Positions 44,963 through 53,203 of a DNA stretch of 64,000 bases are shown in pieces. The notes under the pieces were generated by a model. That model ran no database searches. It was given only the letters and a program-made list of their open reading frames with translations, and was not told where the DNA came from. The position numbers and the translations under genes were made by a program. How positions within the stretch are numbered: the stretch's first letter is position 1; every line of letters starts with the position of its first letter. Source of the stretch: Rhodoferax sp. (GTDB lineage Bacteria; Pseudomonadota; Gammaproteobacteria; Burkholderiales; Burkholderiaceae_C); NCBI RefSeq assembly GCF_018780565.1, contig NZ_JADMJN010000009.1, forward strand, positions 1-64,000, in the 5' to 3' direction.

Positions 44963-45735
44963 ACGCCCTCCCCGGCATTGACTGGGGCGAGCCCCAGATA
45001 GGCCTCCTGCACCACGGGGGAGGCAATCACCGTGGCCGGGTCGCCATCGGCCACCAGAGCGCCGTTGTGCAGCACGATGATGCGGTCGGCCAACTCACGC
45101 ACAACATCCATCTTGTGCTCCACCAACAGAATGGTCTTGCGCTTGTCGTCCTTGAGTTGGCGAATCAGGTTCAGGATCACGGGCGCTTCATCGGCACTCA
45201 TGCCGGCGGTGGGCTCATCGAACATGAACACCTCTGACTCCAGTGCCATGAGCAGGGCCACTTCAAGCTTGCGCTGATCGCCATGCGGCAGACTGGCCAC
45301 CGCCATGTGTCGCTTGTCCTTCATGGCCACGGCCTCCAGGACTTCTTCGGCGCGCCCGGTCAAGGCCTTGTGGTCGCTCCAGATGCTCCACAGGTTGAGG
45401 CCGCGAAAGTGCGAGCCAGCGCGCGTGGCCTGCACCGCCAGGCGCACGTTCTCCAGCACCGACAAGTTGGGAAACAGGTTGGTCAACTGGAACGCACGCC
45501 CCAGCCCGGCGCGCGTTCTGGCCGATGGGCTCAAGCCGGCCAGGCTCTGGCCGTTGAGAAACACGTCCCCCTCGGTGGCCTTGATCTGGCCCGAAATCAG
45601 GTTGAAGTACGTGGTCTTGCCCGCGCCATTGGGGCCGACGATGGCGGTCAGCGTGCCGGGCTGGAAAGCGCAGCTGACAGCATTCACCGCCACGTGGCCG
45701 CCAAAGCGGACCGTGAGTTCTTTGGTTTCAAGCAT
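44959..45735 (-). CDS. livG: ABC transporter ATP-binding protein LivG
   Basis: A 258-residue ABC ATPase. Walker A is IVGPNGAGKTTYFNLISG, followed by the LivG-specific FQLTNLFPNLSVLENVRLAV, the degenerate signature LPHGDQRKLEVALLMA, and Walker B VFMFDEPTAGMS. It lies 108 bases after livK, with a hairpin between. It works as a heterodimer with LivF. Confidence 0.93.
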   Translation of the reverse strand: MLETKELTVRFGGHVAVNAVSCAFQPGTLTAIVGPNGAGKTTYFNLISGQIKATEGDVFLNGQSLAGLSPSARTRAGLGRAFQLTNLFPNLSVLENVRLAVQATRAGSHFRGLNLWSIWSDHKALTGRAEEVLEAVAMKDKRHMAVASLPHGDQRKLEVALLMALESEVFMFDEPTAGMSADEAPVILNLIRQLKDDKRKTILLVEHKMDVVRELADRIIVLHNGALVADGDPATVIASPVVQEAYLGLAPVNAGEGV

Positions 45736-45793
45736 GTTTTAAAGCTCCCTTGGTGGTGGGAGCGGCGTAGCGAACAGTCGTCCATCAAGGCGC

Positions 45794-45824
45794 ACTGCGC
45801 AAAGCCGCTATCGGCCTGCGCAGT
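45794..45824 (-). other. Hairpin between livK and livG
   Basis: ACTGCGCA/TGCGCAGT (8 bp) enclosing a smaller GCCG/CGGC stem with loop CTAT. No T run follows. Such hairpins often protect the binding-protein message from 3' decay, which would raise LivK over the membrane subunits; this is an inference. Confidence 0.5.
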
Positions 45825-45843
45825 CGCCGGGCTACCTCATCAA

Positions 45844-47052
45844 TTAGCGCTTGTTGCGAATCGGAATATTCATCTCTTCAGGCTTGATCTCGCGCACGAG
45901 TTCAGGCACGCCCCAGGCAAAGGCCGGGTCGTTCTTGATCTTGAAGTGGTACATGCTTTGCATCGCCTGGTGATCTTCCTTGCGGAAGGTCATCTTGCCC
46001 TTGGGCGTATCAAAGCTCATGCCTTCCATGGTCTCGATCAGCTTGTTGGTGTTGGTGTCGCCCTTGGTTTTGTTGAGCGCGGTCACCACAGCCATGGCCG
46101 CCGAAAAACCACCAGCCGTGAAGAAATCTGGTGGCGCCTTGTACTGGCTGTAGTGGCGAGCCACCATGGCTTCGTTGATCGGGTTCTTCGGAATGCCGAA
46201 GTAGTAGTACAGCGCGCCTTCCATGCCGGGGAACTGCTTGTAAGCCACCATCGCGGGCAGGATGTTGCCACCGGTGGCCAGCTCGATGCCATAGCGCTTT
46301 TTCAGCTCGAGGTCAGCGATTTTACTAAAAGGTGTGGGGGCGCCAGACCAACCCACCGAGATGTACTTCTTGCCCGGCTGGTCCTTGAGCTTGTCCACAA
46401 TGCGCTGCAAACCGGCGGTGAAGTCGGTGGTGCCCACGGGCAAATACTCTTCGTGGACGATCTTGGCGTGCTTGATGAATTCCTTGGCGGCCTTGACACC
46501 GTCGCGGCCGAAAGCATTGTCGTTGGCCAGCACGGCAACCACGTTGCCCGGTTTGTCAAACGCAGCCGCATTGGCGGCTGCATCCTGGCTGGAATTGCGG
46601 CCGGTGCGGAAGATGTACTTGTTCCACTTGTCACCGGTGATCGAATCGGCCACGGCGGGCTCTACCAGCAGGATTTTTTTGTATTCCTCGGCCACGGGCA
46701 ACATCGCCAGCGCGACTGGCGAAGCGGTGGGGCCCACGGCCAGATCCACCTTGTCATCGCCGTAAGCAGCGGCCAGCAAGCTCTTGCCAATGTCGGGCTT
46801 GCCCTGGTCATCCTTCTCAATCACCACCAGCTTCTTGCCTGCGACCATCATGGTGCCGCCAGTGGCGTAGTCCAGGCCCATCATGAAACCGATCTGCGTC
46901 TGTTTGGCATAAGCCTCCAGCGGACCGGTCTTGCTGTAAATGTGGGCAATCTTGATTTCCTTGGACTGACCAAATGCCAGCGGGGCGGCCAAGGTGCAAG
47001 CGAGTGCGGTAGCAGCCAAAGTGGCCTGTGCGACCCAAGTGCGACGATGCAT
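45844..47052 (-). CDS. livK: Branched-chain-type ABC transporter substrate-binding protein
   Basis: A 402-residue periplasmic binding protein. The signal peptide ends near PLAFGQSKEIK. It has the Peripla_BP_6 pattern (KEIKIAHIYSKTGPLEAYAK, AVLANDNAFGRDGVKAAKEF, GGFSAAMAVVTALNKT). The ligand cannot be read from the sequence, but such proteins in catabolic loci bind organic acids or aromatic compounds as often as amino acids. The ATG at 47052 has AGGAGATAGAC upstream and lies about 30 bases from the predicted sigma54 start. Confidence 0.9.
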   Translation of the reverse strand: MHRRTWVAQATLAATALACTLAAPLAFGQSKEIKIAHIYSKTGPLEAYAKQTQIGFMMGLDYATGGTMMVAGKKLVVIEKDDQGKPDIGKSLLAAAYGDDKVDLAVGPTASPVALAMLPVAEEYKKILLVEPAVADSITGDKWNKYIFRTGRNSSQDAAANAAAFDKPGNVVAVLANDNAFGRDGVKAAKEFIKHAKIVHEEYLPVGTTDFTAGLQRIVDKLKDQPGKKYISVGWSGAPTPFSKIADLELKKRYGIELATGGNILPAMVAYKQFPGMEGALYYYFGIPKNPINEAMVARHYSQYKAPPDFFTAGGFSAAMAVVTALNKTKGDTNTNKLIETMEGMSFDTPKGKMTFRKEDHQAMQSMYHFKIKNDPAFAWGVPELVREIKPEEMNIPIRNKR

Positions 47053-47092
47053 GTCTATCTCCTGTTGTGGTTATCAGATCAATGATTGATAT

Positions 47093-47108
47093 TGCATCAA
47101 GCGTGCCA
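47093..47108 (-). promoter_or_regulatory. Sigma54 promoter for the livK operon
   Basis: The minus strand reads TGGCACG-CTTG-ATGCA. It matches the consensus TGGCACG-N4-TTGCA except at one T, and keeps the invariant GG at -24 and GC at -12 with correct spacing. The predicted start is near 47082, 30 bases upstream of the livK ATG. A sigma54 activator is encoded next to it. Confidence 0.8.
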
Positions 47109-47158
47109 AACCGTAACCTCTTGATTTAATTGAGAAAAACTACACCATTGACTGAAAA

Positions 47159-47204
47159 TGTCTAAATACCAGACAACTCAATATGACTAAATATTGAACA
47201 ATAT
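47159..47204. promoter_or_regulatory. Candidate enhancer sites for the sigma54 activator
   Basis: There are two palindromic blocks: TGTCT-N7-AGACA at 47159-47175, and three alternating half sites CAATAT-N6-ATATTG-N2-CAATAT at 47179-47204. They lie about 75-125 bases upstream of the predicted sigma54 start, the usual distance for activator binding. Which block is bound cannot be told. Confidence 0.45.
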
Positions 47205-47210
47205 GTATTT

Positions 47211-48698
47211 TTATTGGGCATTATCATCAAGCCGTCCGTAGAGCGTGGCGCGGGAAATTCCCAACATTTTGGCGGCGGCAACCTTGTTGCCACGGCTGGC
47301 CTCCATGGCTGCAGCGATGGCCTGGCGCTCCAGCGCGGCCACCTGCTCAGCCAGCGGACGCAAGCTTGGCGCAGCGGCCATACCGGCCCCGCTGGATGTG
47401 GCTGCTGCGGGCGCCGGCGCCGGGTTGGCAATGCCGGCATCGCGCAACACAGCTTCCAGCTGCGAGGCACCGATGCGATGCGAATCACTGCGCATGGTGG
47501 CCTGCTCCAGCACGTTGCGCAGCTCGCGGATGTTGCCGCGCCACACCTGTGCCGAGAGCAGCGCCAGTGCCCCGGCGCTGAGCTCGGGCGGCTGTGCACC
47601 GCTGCGCAGCGCCATGTCCTCACCCAGCACCTCCACCAGCGCGGGAATGTCTTCGCGCCGCTCACGCAGGGGCGGCACCCTGATCGGCAACACATTGAGA
47701 CGGTAAAACAAGTCTTCCCGAAAGTTGCCTTCGCGCACCAGACGGGCCAGATCGCGCGAGGTGGCGGCAATCACCCGGGCATCAAAAGGAATCAGCTTGT
47801 TGGAGCCCAGCGGCTCGATCTCGCCTTCCTGCAGCGCACGCAGCAGCTTGGACTGCAAGGCCAGCGGCATATCGCCGATCTCGTCCAGAAACAGCGTGCC
47901 GCCATCGGCCAGGCGGAACTTGCCATCACGCCCCTTGCGGTCGGCACCGGTATAAGCCCCCGGTGCAACCCCGAAAAATTCAGCCTCCAGCAGCGTGTCG
48001 GGCACGGCCGCAATGTTCAGGCTGATGAAGGGTTTGCTGTCCCGCGCGGATGAAGCATGGATGGCATGGGCCAGCAACTCCTTGCCCGTGCCGGTTTCCC
48101 CCAGCAAGAGCACCGGGCTGGACGATTGTGCGGCCCGGCGCGCTTGCCGCTTGACCTCTACCGCCGCGGCACTGGCTCCCACGAAACTGGCAAAGGTGTA
48201 CTTGGACTGACGCTGGCCCTGCAACTGCCCACTGCGATGGCTGGCAAGTTCGCGCCGGGCATCGTCCAGATCACGCTGCAGCAAAGAAAACTTGCCAATC
48301 AGGGGCTGCAGGCTGGTCTCGGGATGGTCAAACAAGACGATACCCAAAGCGCCAATCACTTCCCCCTGGCTGTCGCGCAAGGGAATACGGCTCACCACAA
48401 AAGTGCCGGCCTGGTTGGTCAGCAGATCAATCAGTATCGGCTTGCCGGTCTCCAGCACATGGTGCATCTGGGTGTTTTGCACCACGCTGTCTACCGGGTG
48501 TCCCACAAAATCCTCCACCCGCTGGAAGCCCAGGGCCGGTAAAAAACGTTTGTACTGCTCATTGATCCAGACCACGCGGGCCTGCCGGTCCACCAGCATC
48601 ATGCCTTCGCTGGCGTTGGCAAAAAGGTCAAACATGGAGCGCGCCGCAAGCTCCAGAATGCTCTGTGCATCGCGCGGTAATGAGTCAGTCTTGTCCAT
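47211..48698 (-). CDS. Sigma54-dependent transcriptional activator with PAS sensor
   Basis: A 495-residue enhancer-binding protein. A PAS domain lies at about 20-130 (ANASEGMMLVDRQARVVWIN). The AAA+ domain at about 170-400 has Walker A LLGETGTGKELLAHAIH, the sigma54 loop as GAYTGA (Phe to Tyr, a common variant), and Walker B GGTLFLDEIGDM. A Pro/Ala linker and a Fis-type HTH (NKVAAAKMLGISRATLYGRL) follow. It lies 23 bases after the P450 gene and just upstream of the sigma54 promoter of livK, which it probably activates. Confidence 0.92.
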   Translation of the reverse strand: MDKTDSLPRDAQSILELAARSMFDLFANASEGMMLVDRQARVVWINEQYKRFLPALGFQRVEDFVGHPVDSVVQNTQMHHVLETGKPILIDLLTNQAGTFVVSRIPLRDSQGEVIGALGIVLFDHPETSLQPLIGKFSLLQRDLDDARRELASHRSGQLQGQRQSKYTFASFVGASAAAVEVKRQARRAAQSSSPVLLLGETGTGKELLAHAIHASSARDSKPFISLNIAAVPDTLLEAEFFGVAPGAYTGADRKGRDGKFRLADGGTLFLDEIGDMPLALQSKLLRALQEGEIEPLGSNKLIPFDARVIAATSRDLARLVREGNFREDLFYRLNVLPIRVPPLRERREDIPALVEVLGEDMALRSGAQPPELSAGALALLSAQVWRGNIRELRNVLEQATMRSDSHRIGASQLEAVLRDAGIANPAPAPAAATSSGAGMAAAPSLRPLAEQVAALERQAIAAAMEASRGNKVAAAKMLGISRATLYGRLDDNAQ

Positions 48699-48721
48699 GC
48701 GCGGATGTTAACGCGCGACAA

Positions 48722-49993
48722 CTACCCCGGGATGCGTACCGGCAGACTGGTGAAGCCCCTGACAAATGCGGAGCGAACGCGGGCCGGCTGGCCAACCACT
48801 TCAATCACGGGGAAGCGTCGCAGTATTTCTTCCCACAAAATTTTGAGCTGCAGCTCAGCAAGACGATTGCCAACGCAACGGTGAATACCAAAACCAAACG
48901 ACAGATGCTGGCGCGGCTTGGCACGGTCGATGATGAAGCGGGTTGGCTCGGCAATCGCTGATTCATCTCGATTACCCGACAAGTACCACATGGCCAGCTT
49001 GTCGCCCTTCTTGATTTGCTTGCCGCCCAGCTCCGCATCGGCCGTGGCAGTGCGCCGCATATAGGCCAGCGGTGTTTGCCAGCGGATGATCTCGGGCACC
49101 ATGCTGTCAATCAGCGCAGGGTTGGCCCGCAGCTTGGCCATTTCCTGGGGATGGTCATGCAAGGCCAGTAATCCCCCGGTCATCGAATTGCGTGTGGTGT
49201 CGTTGCCCCCCACAATCAGGAGGACCAGATTTCCCATGAACTCCAGGGGGCCCATGTTGCGGGTTTGCGCGCCATGCGCCAGCATCGACACCAGGTCGGT
49301 TCGCGGGGGTTCGTTGACGCGCTCATTCCACAGGCGTGTGAAATAGCCCAGCATTTTCTTCAGCTCTGCCATGCGCACCTCTGGTTCCGGCGCATCAGGA
49401 TTGGTGAGCTTGTTGGACGTTGCCATGTCAGACCAGTGCGTCAGTAGCCGACGGTCTTCAAGTGGGAAATCGAACAAGGTCGCCAGCATGTAGGTGGTCA
49501 GTTCAATGGAGACCTTGTCGACCCAGTCGAAGGTCTCATTGCGCGGCAGGCTGTCAAGCACTTTGCATGTGCGCTCCCGAATCAGGTCGTGCCAGTTGTT
49601 CAAATTGGCCGGTGCGACGATGGTGCCTATCGCCTTGCGCTGCTCATCATGCTTGGGCGGGTCCATGGCAATGAACATCTGCAACTGCTGCTCACCCGGT
49701 GGAAAGTCCATCAATGTAATGCCGCCTCTGGACCAATCGGAGGAGAACACGGCGTGGTTGGTATCCACGGCCATGATGTCTTCGTAGCGCGTCACCGACC
49801 AATAGTCACCCATGCCGGGCACAGGGCTGTGCGAACGGTGCACCGGGTCTTCACGGCGCAAACGCTCAAACTTGTAGCCCACGGTATCGTCAACAAAGCC
49901 CTGTGTATCGGCAGGATCGATCTGATCCAGCGGCATGGCATCGATGCGCGCACGCGCCTGGGCAACGGAATCCGGGGTGACCACGGCACTCAT
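48722..49993 (-). CDS. Cytochrome P450, CYP153-like alkane hydroxylase
   Basis: A 423-residue soluble P450. The I-helix is LLIVGGNDTTRNSMTGGLLA, the K-helix ExxR is in PEIIRWQTPLAYMRRTA, and the heme-Cys loop is LSFGFGIHRCVGNRLAELQL. These are closest in memory to CYP153, the bacterial terminal alkane and fatty-acid hydroxylases. It follows the ferredoxin gene by 45 bases. The electron donor is probably that ferredoxin; no ferredoxin reductase is nearby. Confidence 0.88.
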   Translation of the reverse strand: MSAVVTPDSVAQARARIDAMPLDQIDPADTQGFVDDTVGYKFERLRREDPVHRSHSPVPGMGDYWSVTRYEDIMAVDTNHAVFSSDWSRGGITLMDFPPGEQQLQMFIAMDPPKHDEQRKAIGTIVAPANLNNWHDLIRERTCKVLDSLPRNETFDWVDKVSIELTTYMLATLFDFPLEDRRLLTHWSDMATSNKLTNPDAPEPEVRMAELKKMLGYFTRLWNERVNEPPRTDLVSMLAHGAQTRNMGPLEFMGNLVLLIVGGNDTTRNSMTGGLLALHDHPQEMAKLRANPALIDSMVPEIIRWQTPLAYMRRTATADAELGGKQIKKGDKLAMWYLSGNRDESAIAEPTRFIIDRAKPRQHLSFGFGIHRCVGNRLAELQLKILWEEILRRFPVIEVVGQPARVRSAFVRGFTSLPVRIPG

Positions 49994-50038
49994 GGCGTAT
50001 CTCCTGGTTGACTAGCAAATGTGTAAGACACGACAGAC

Positions 50039-50359
50039 TCAGTGCTGCCCTTCGGGAAGGTTGACCACGAGGCCATCCAGGGCATCGGTCAGCGTAATTT
50101 GGCACGCCAGCCTGGAGCTATCGCGCAATTCGGATGCGAAGTTGAGCATCTCATCTTCGGCGGGTGTGCGTGTGCCAACCCGCTCGGCCCACGCCGACCC
50201 GACAAACACATGACAGGTTGCGCAAGCACAATTGCCCCCACAATCTCCATCAATGCCGGTGACCCCGTTGTCAGTCGCCGCCCGCATCAGCGTTGTGCCG
50301 GCAGGCACTTCTACCGAATGGACTTTCCCATCAAACGCAATGAATGTGACAGTCGGCAT
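50039..50359 (-). CDS. Adrenodoxin-type 2Fe-2S ferredoxin
   Basis: A 106-residue ferredoxin. The cluster ligands are CGGNCACATC (C-x5-C-x2-C) and the later Cys in SRLACQITL. Segments VEVPAGTTLMRAATDNGVTG and DEMLNFASELRDSSRLAC fit the P450-partner class. It is the first gene of the ferredoxin-P450-activator run and lies about 30 bases downstream of a sigma70-like promoter. Confidence 0.93.
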   Translation of the reverse strand: MPTVTFIAFDGKVHSVEVPAGTTLMRAATDNGVTGIDGDCGGNCACATCHVFVGSAWAERVGTRTPAEDEMLNFASELRDSSRLACQITLTDALDGLVVNLPEGQH

Positions 50360-50386
50360 GCGCTGAGCTCCCTGGTTGTAATGAGT

Positions 50387-50420
50387 TTGACAATCTATCG
50401 CAGCTCGGCCAATATGGCAA
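50387..50420. promoter_or_regulatory. Overlapping divergent promoters of ferredoxin/P450 and alcohol dehydrogenase
   Basis: Minus strand: TTGCCA (50420-50415), 17 bases, TAGATT (50397-50392), reading to the ferredoxin. Plus strand: perfect TTGACA (50387-50392) with 17 bases to a weak CAATAT (50410-50415), reading to the dehydrogenase. The -10 of one and the -35 of the other occupy the same bases, so both cannot be bound at once. Confidence 0.45.
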
Positions 50421-50501
50421 CGGCATTAACCCGGCTGTGAAACTGGTTCATTTGCAACTGCACGGCCCCCACTACAAACCTGACGACCCGGAGTTCAATC
50501 T

Positions 50502-51599
50502 ATGCAAAGCTATGACGTCGTCGAATGGGGCAAGCCACTGCAATTCGCCATGCGGGAGACTCCTGAGCCAGGGCCGTTTGAAATACGGCTTCGGCTGACT
50601 TACTGCGGCGTGTGTCACTCCGACGTGCACATTCGGCAAGGCTACTTCGACATGGGAGGCGGTGTCAAAAGCGTGCTGGCGGAGCGCGGCGTCAGGTTGC
50701 CAGTCACGCTGGGGCACGAACCCGTGGGAATCGTCGAGGCGGTCGGCTCCGAAGTTGCTGGTGTGCATGTTGGCAAAACCTATCTTGTCAATCCGTGGAT
50801 CGGTTGCGGAAAATGCCCTGCTTGTCTAAGAGGTCAGGACAATCTTTGCCCCGCCATGGCGGCCATGGGAATGGCGCGACCGGGAGGCTTCGCCACCCAT
50901 TTGATGGTGCCTCACGCACGGTATCTGGTAGACATTGAAGGCATCGATCCAGCGCAAGCTGCCATGCTGGCCTGCGCGGGTGTCACGGCCTATTCGGCCA
51001 TCCAGAAAATAGGCCCTCCGCAAGCTGACCAGTGGGTGGCAGTGCTCGGTTGCGGCGGTCTGGGTCTGATTGCTATTGCCATCCTCAAGGCACTTGGACA
51101 TCAGCACATCATTGCCTGCGATATCGATGACACCAAACTTGAAGCGGCGCAAGCCGCTGGCGTGCAGCATGTCCTGAACCTGAAGAAGCAGGGTCCAGCT
51201 CAGCTGTTGGAAATCTCGAAGGTCGGCTTGTACGCCATGATTGACTTTGTCGGCTCACCCGCCACCTCGGCCCTGGCCCTGCCGTCTCTGCAAAAAGGAG
51301 GGCGCTTTGTATCTGTTGGCCTGTTTGGTGGTGCTGCCACTGTACCTCTCGTTGCCCTGGCCATGCGTGAGATTTCATTGATGGGGTCAGCCGTGGGCTG
51401 CACCGCGCAAATACGGGAACTGGTTGAATTGGTACGCAGCGGTGTGCTCACTCTCCCGTCCGTGCAGACCCGCCCCCTGGCACAAGCGGAGCAAAGCCTG
51501 CAAGACCTGGAAGCCGGTCGCGTCATCGGGCGGATCGTGCTGGATACCGGCGGCGAACCAACGCCAGCGCCATCAGTGCCAGACCAGTCAGCGCAATAG
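50502..51599 (+). CDS. Zinc-dependent alcohol dehydrogenase
   Basis: A 365-residue MDR-family dehydrogenase. The catalytic zinc ligands are in YCGVCHSDVH and LGHEPVGIV. The structural zinc site is GCGKCPACLRGQDNLC (four Cys), and the NAD fold is VAVLGCGGLGLIAIAIL. It would oxidise the alcohol made by the adjacent P450. The C-terminal tail DTGGEPTPAPSVPDQSAQ extends past the usual family end and is encoded opposite the PEP-CTERM signal of the next gene. Confidence 0.9.
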   Translation: MQSYDVVEWGKPLQFAMRETPEPGPFEIRLRLTYCGVCHSDVHIRQGYFDMGGGVKSVLAERGVRLPVTLGHEPVGIVEAVGSEVAGVHVGKTYLVNPWIGCGKCPACLRGQDNLCPAMAAMGMARPGGFATHLMVPHARYLVDIEGIDPAQAAMLACAGVTAYSAIQKIGPPQADQWVAVLGCGGLGLIAIAILKALGHQHIIACDIDDTKLEAAQAAGVQHVLNLKKQGPAQLLEISKVGLYAMIDFVGSPATSALALPSLQKGGRFVSVGLFGGAATVPLVALAMREISLMGSAVGCTAQIRELVELVRSGVLTLPSVQTRPLAQAEQSLQDLEAGRVIGRIVLDTGGEPTPAPSVPDQSAQ

Positions 51600-52341
51600 C
51601 ATCGGGCTCAGGAACGCTGAAAGGTGTCGTAGAAACGATAAAGGCAAATGGCAAAGGCGTAGCGGCGTTCTCCGGCGTGGTGAAGCCAATGCAGCCGCGA
51701 TGGAGGATGTCACCAAATACGGCGTCGCAGGCCCCATCCTGCAAAGGACCCAGTCCACCCAACGGGAAGATGTTGACGAAATACGTGACTGGCGCATCGC
51801 CACCCAAACCATCGGTATCCCACTGGAAGGTCTGGTTCTGCAAAGGTGTGGTCAACACAAAAATATCATTGCACGGATTTCCCGCGGGACTTGTGGCCGG
51901 ACAAGGCAAGGCATTCACTGTCTCCAGGAACCGGATATTCAGATTGATCGGCGTTGGGCCCGTGTTGGCCCCCGGCCCAGGCAAGGCGTTCAGAACCAGT
52001 TGGGAGTTGAGCGTGGCGCCTGTCATGGGACTGTCCGTGATGGCATTGTTGTCATGGGTGATGGTGCTGCCCGGCTGCGCATAGGCCAGGTTCAAGGGCA
52101 AACCATCCTGCTGAGTAGTGACCACGCCGGGAGCCGGATTGGCAATGGTCAGAGTGCTCTGTCCATTGCCAATGTCAGTCCCCCAACTCAACACCGTGGG
52201 CGTAACCGTGACACCCGGTGAGGCGGAGGTCCAAATACTGGTCGTCGTGTAGTTCCACTGGCTGACGATGGCGGCGTGGGCGGTGACCTGCAAGGCCAAA
52301 CCAAACCCCAGGGCAAGAAACGCTCTTTTTGCAAGCTTCAT
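51523..52341 (-). CDS. PEP-CTERM protein of the THxN type
   Basis: A 272-residue exported protein with a signal peptide (AFLALGFGLALQVTAHA). A THxN-like motif (STITHDNNAITDS) lies near residue 95. A C-terminal sorting signal VPEPDAIALTGLALMALALV ends in RRRYPARSAR. Such proteins are anchored by an exosortase during EPS export; no exosortase is in the window. A strong Shine-Dalgarno AAAGGAG precedes the ATG at 52341. The last 25 codons overlap the 3' end of the dehydrogenase gene. Confidence 0.87.
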   Translation of the reverse strand: MKLAKRAFLALGFGLALQVTAHAAIVSQWNYTTTSIWTSASPGVTVTPTVLSWGTDIGNGQSTLTIANPAPGVVTTQQDGLPLNLAYAQPGSTITHDNNAITDSPMTGATLNSQLVLNALPGPGANTGPTPINLNIRFLETVNALPCPATSPAGNPCNDIFVLTTPLQNQTFQWDTDGLGGDAPVTYFVNIFPLGGLGPLQDGACDAVFGDILHRGCIGFTTPENAATPLPFAFIVSTTPFSVPEPDAIALTGLALMALALVRRRYPARSAR

Positions 52342-52756
52342 GATTTTTACTCCTTTGCAGTTTCAGGCCCGCCCGTTCGCAAGCCAGGAGCAATCAGATA
52401 TGCATAAGGCATGCCACATATATCCAGAGCATCAAATCACCACGTAAATCAAACACCTGCGCCATCACCTCCCTTATTTAGCGAGGGCGGGACACCGATC
52501 GTGTCAGAAGCACCGACAAAAGATGGGCGCCTTGAAGGTCAAACGGAGTTCATCGTCTTCGCTTTTCTGACTGCTCAGATTAGCCCCCTCAACATGGTTC
52601 ACAACAGGCAAACCCGCATGGATATTGGCTTTGACGGGCCGCTGCTCGCTGTTGCGTGATCCACACGTCCGTCAATTTTTGATACTCCAGCAGGAAAATG
52701 CTGACGCTCAATGGCCGTCACAGAACTGAGACAGCCACCCTGCGCCGAGCGCAACT
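52342..52756. other. Gene-free stretch upstream of the PEP-CTERM gene
   Basis: 415 bases between a gene start at 52341 and a gene stop at 52757. It holds the likely PEP-CTERM promoter near 52350-52420. I see no convincing gene; an 82-codon plus-strand frame (52411-52659) has no family or RBS support. Confidence 0.5.
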
Positions 52757-53128
52757 TCAAGCTGCGCCCTCCACCACTTCTGCAGCACTGCGAAACGCCT
52801 CCACCGCCGTGGGCACGCCACAGTACACGGTGGCGTGCAGCAGCACTTCCTGAATCTCGGCCACTGTCGCACCGTTGTTCAGGGCACCGCGCACATGGCC
52901 CTTGAGTTCGTTCTGCTTCCCCAAGGCCGTCAGCATGGCCACGGTGATCAAGCTGCGGGTTTTCAGGTCCAGCCCGGGGCGCTGCCACACATCGCCCCAG
53001 GCGTTGCGGGTGATGTGCTCCTGAATCGGTTTTGTGAAGTCGGTCATATTGCCCAGGGCCTTGGCCACAAAAGCTTCACCCATCACCTGCTTGCGTGTGG
53101 CCAGGCCTTTGTCGTACTGTGAATCCAT
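52757..53128 (-). CDS. Carboxymuconolactone decarboxylase family protein (PcaC-like)
   Basis: A 123-residue AhpD/CMD-fold protein. It has the PcaC-like pattern RNAWGDVWQRPGLDLKTRSL, LTALGKQNELKGHVRGALNN, and the final EIQEVLLHATVYCGVPTAVE. The start ATG 53128 matches the family; the long in-frame extension is antisense to the next gene. It may act in the beta-ketoadipate pathway or as a peroxidase-like protein; the pathway partners are not seen. Confidence 0.87.
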   Translation of the reverse strand: MDSQYDKGLATRKQVMGEAFVAKALGNMTDFTKPIQEHITRNAWGDVWQRPGLDLKTRSLITVAMLTALGKQNELKGHVRGALNNGATVAEIQEVLLHATVYCGVPTAVEAFRSAAEVVEGAA

Positions 53129-53203
53129 GCTGTGTCGCTCCTGAAAAATTGCGGGTCGGAAAATGGGACAGGATAATGCCAGAAACCAACACGAGGAAAC
53201 ACC

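Noticed and set aside
45283..47085. 600-codon plus-strand frame opposite livK and livG
   Set aside because: Antisense to two recognised transporter genes.
50415..50432. Possible sigma54 site (TGGCAACGGCATTAAC) before the alcohol dehydrogenase
   Set aside because: The invariant GC at -12 is AA, so it should not function.
52597..52700. Possible transposase remnant in the gap near the PEP-CTERM gene
   Set aside because: No catalytic motif, no inverted ends and no target duplication could be found.
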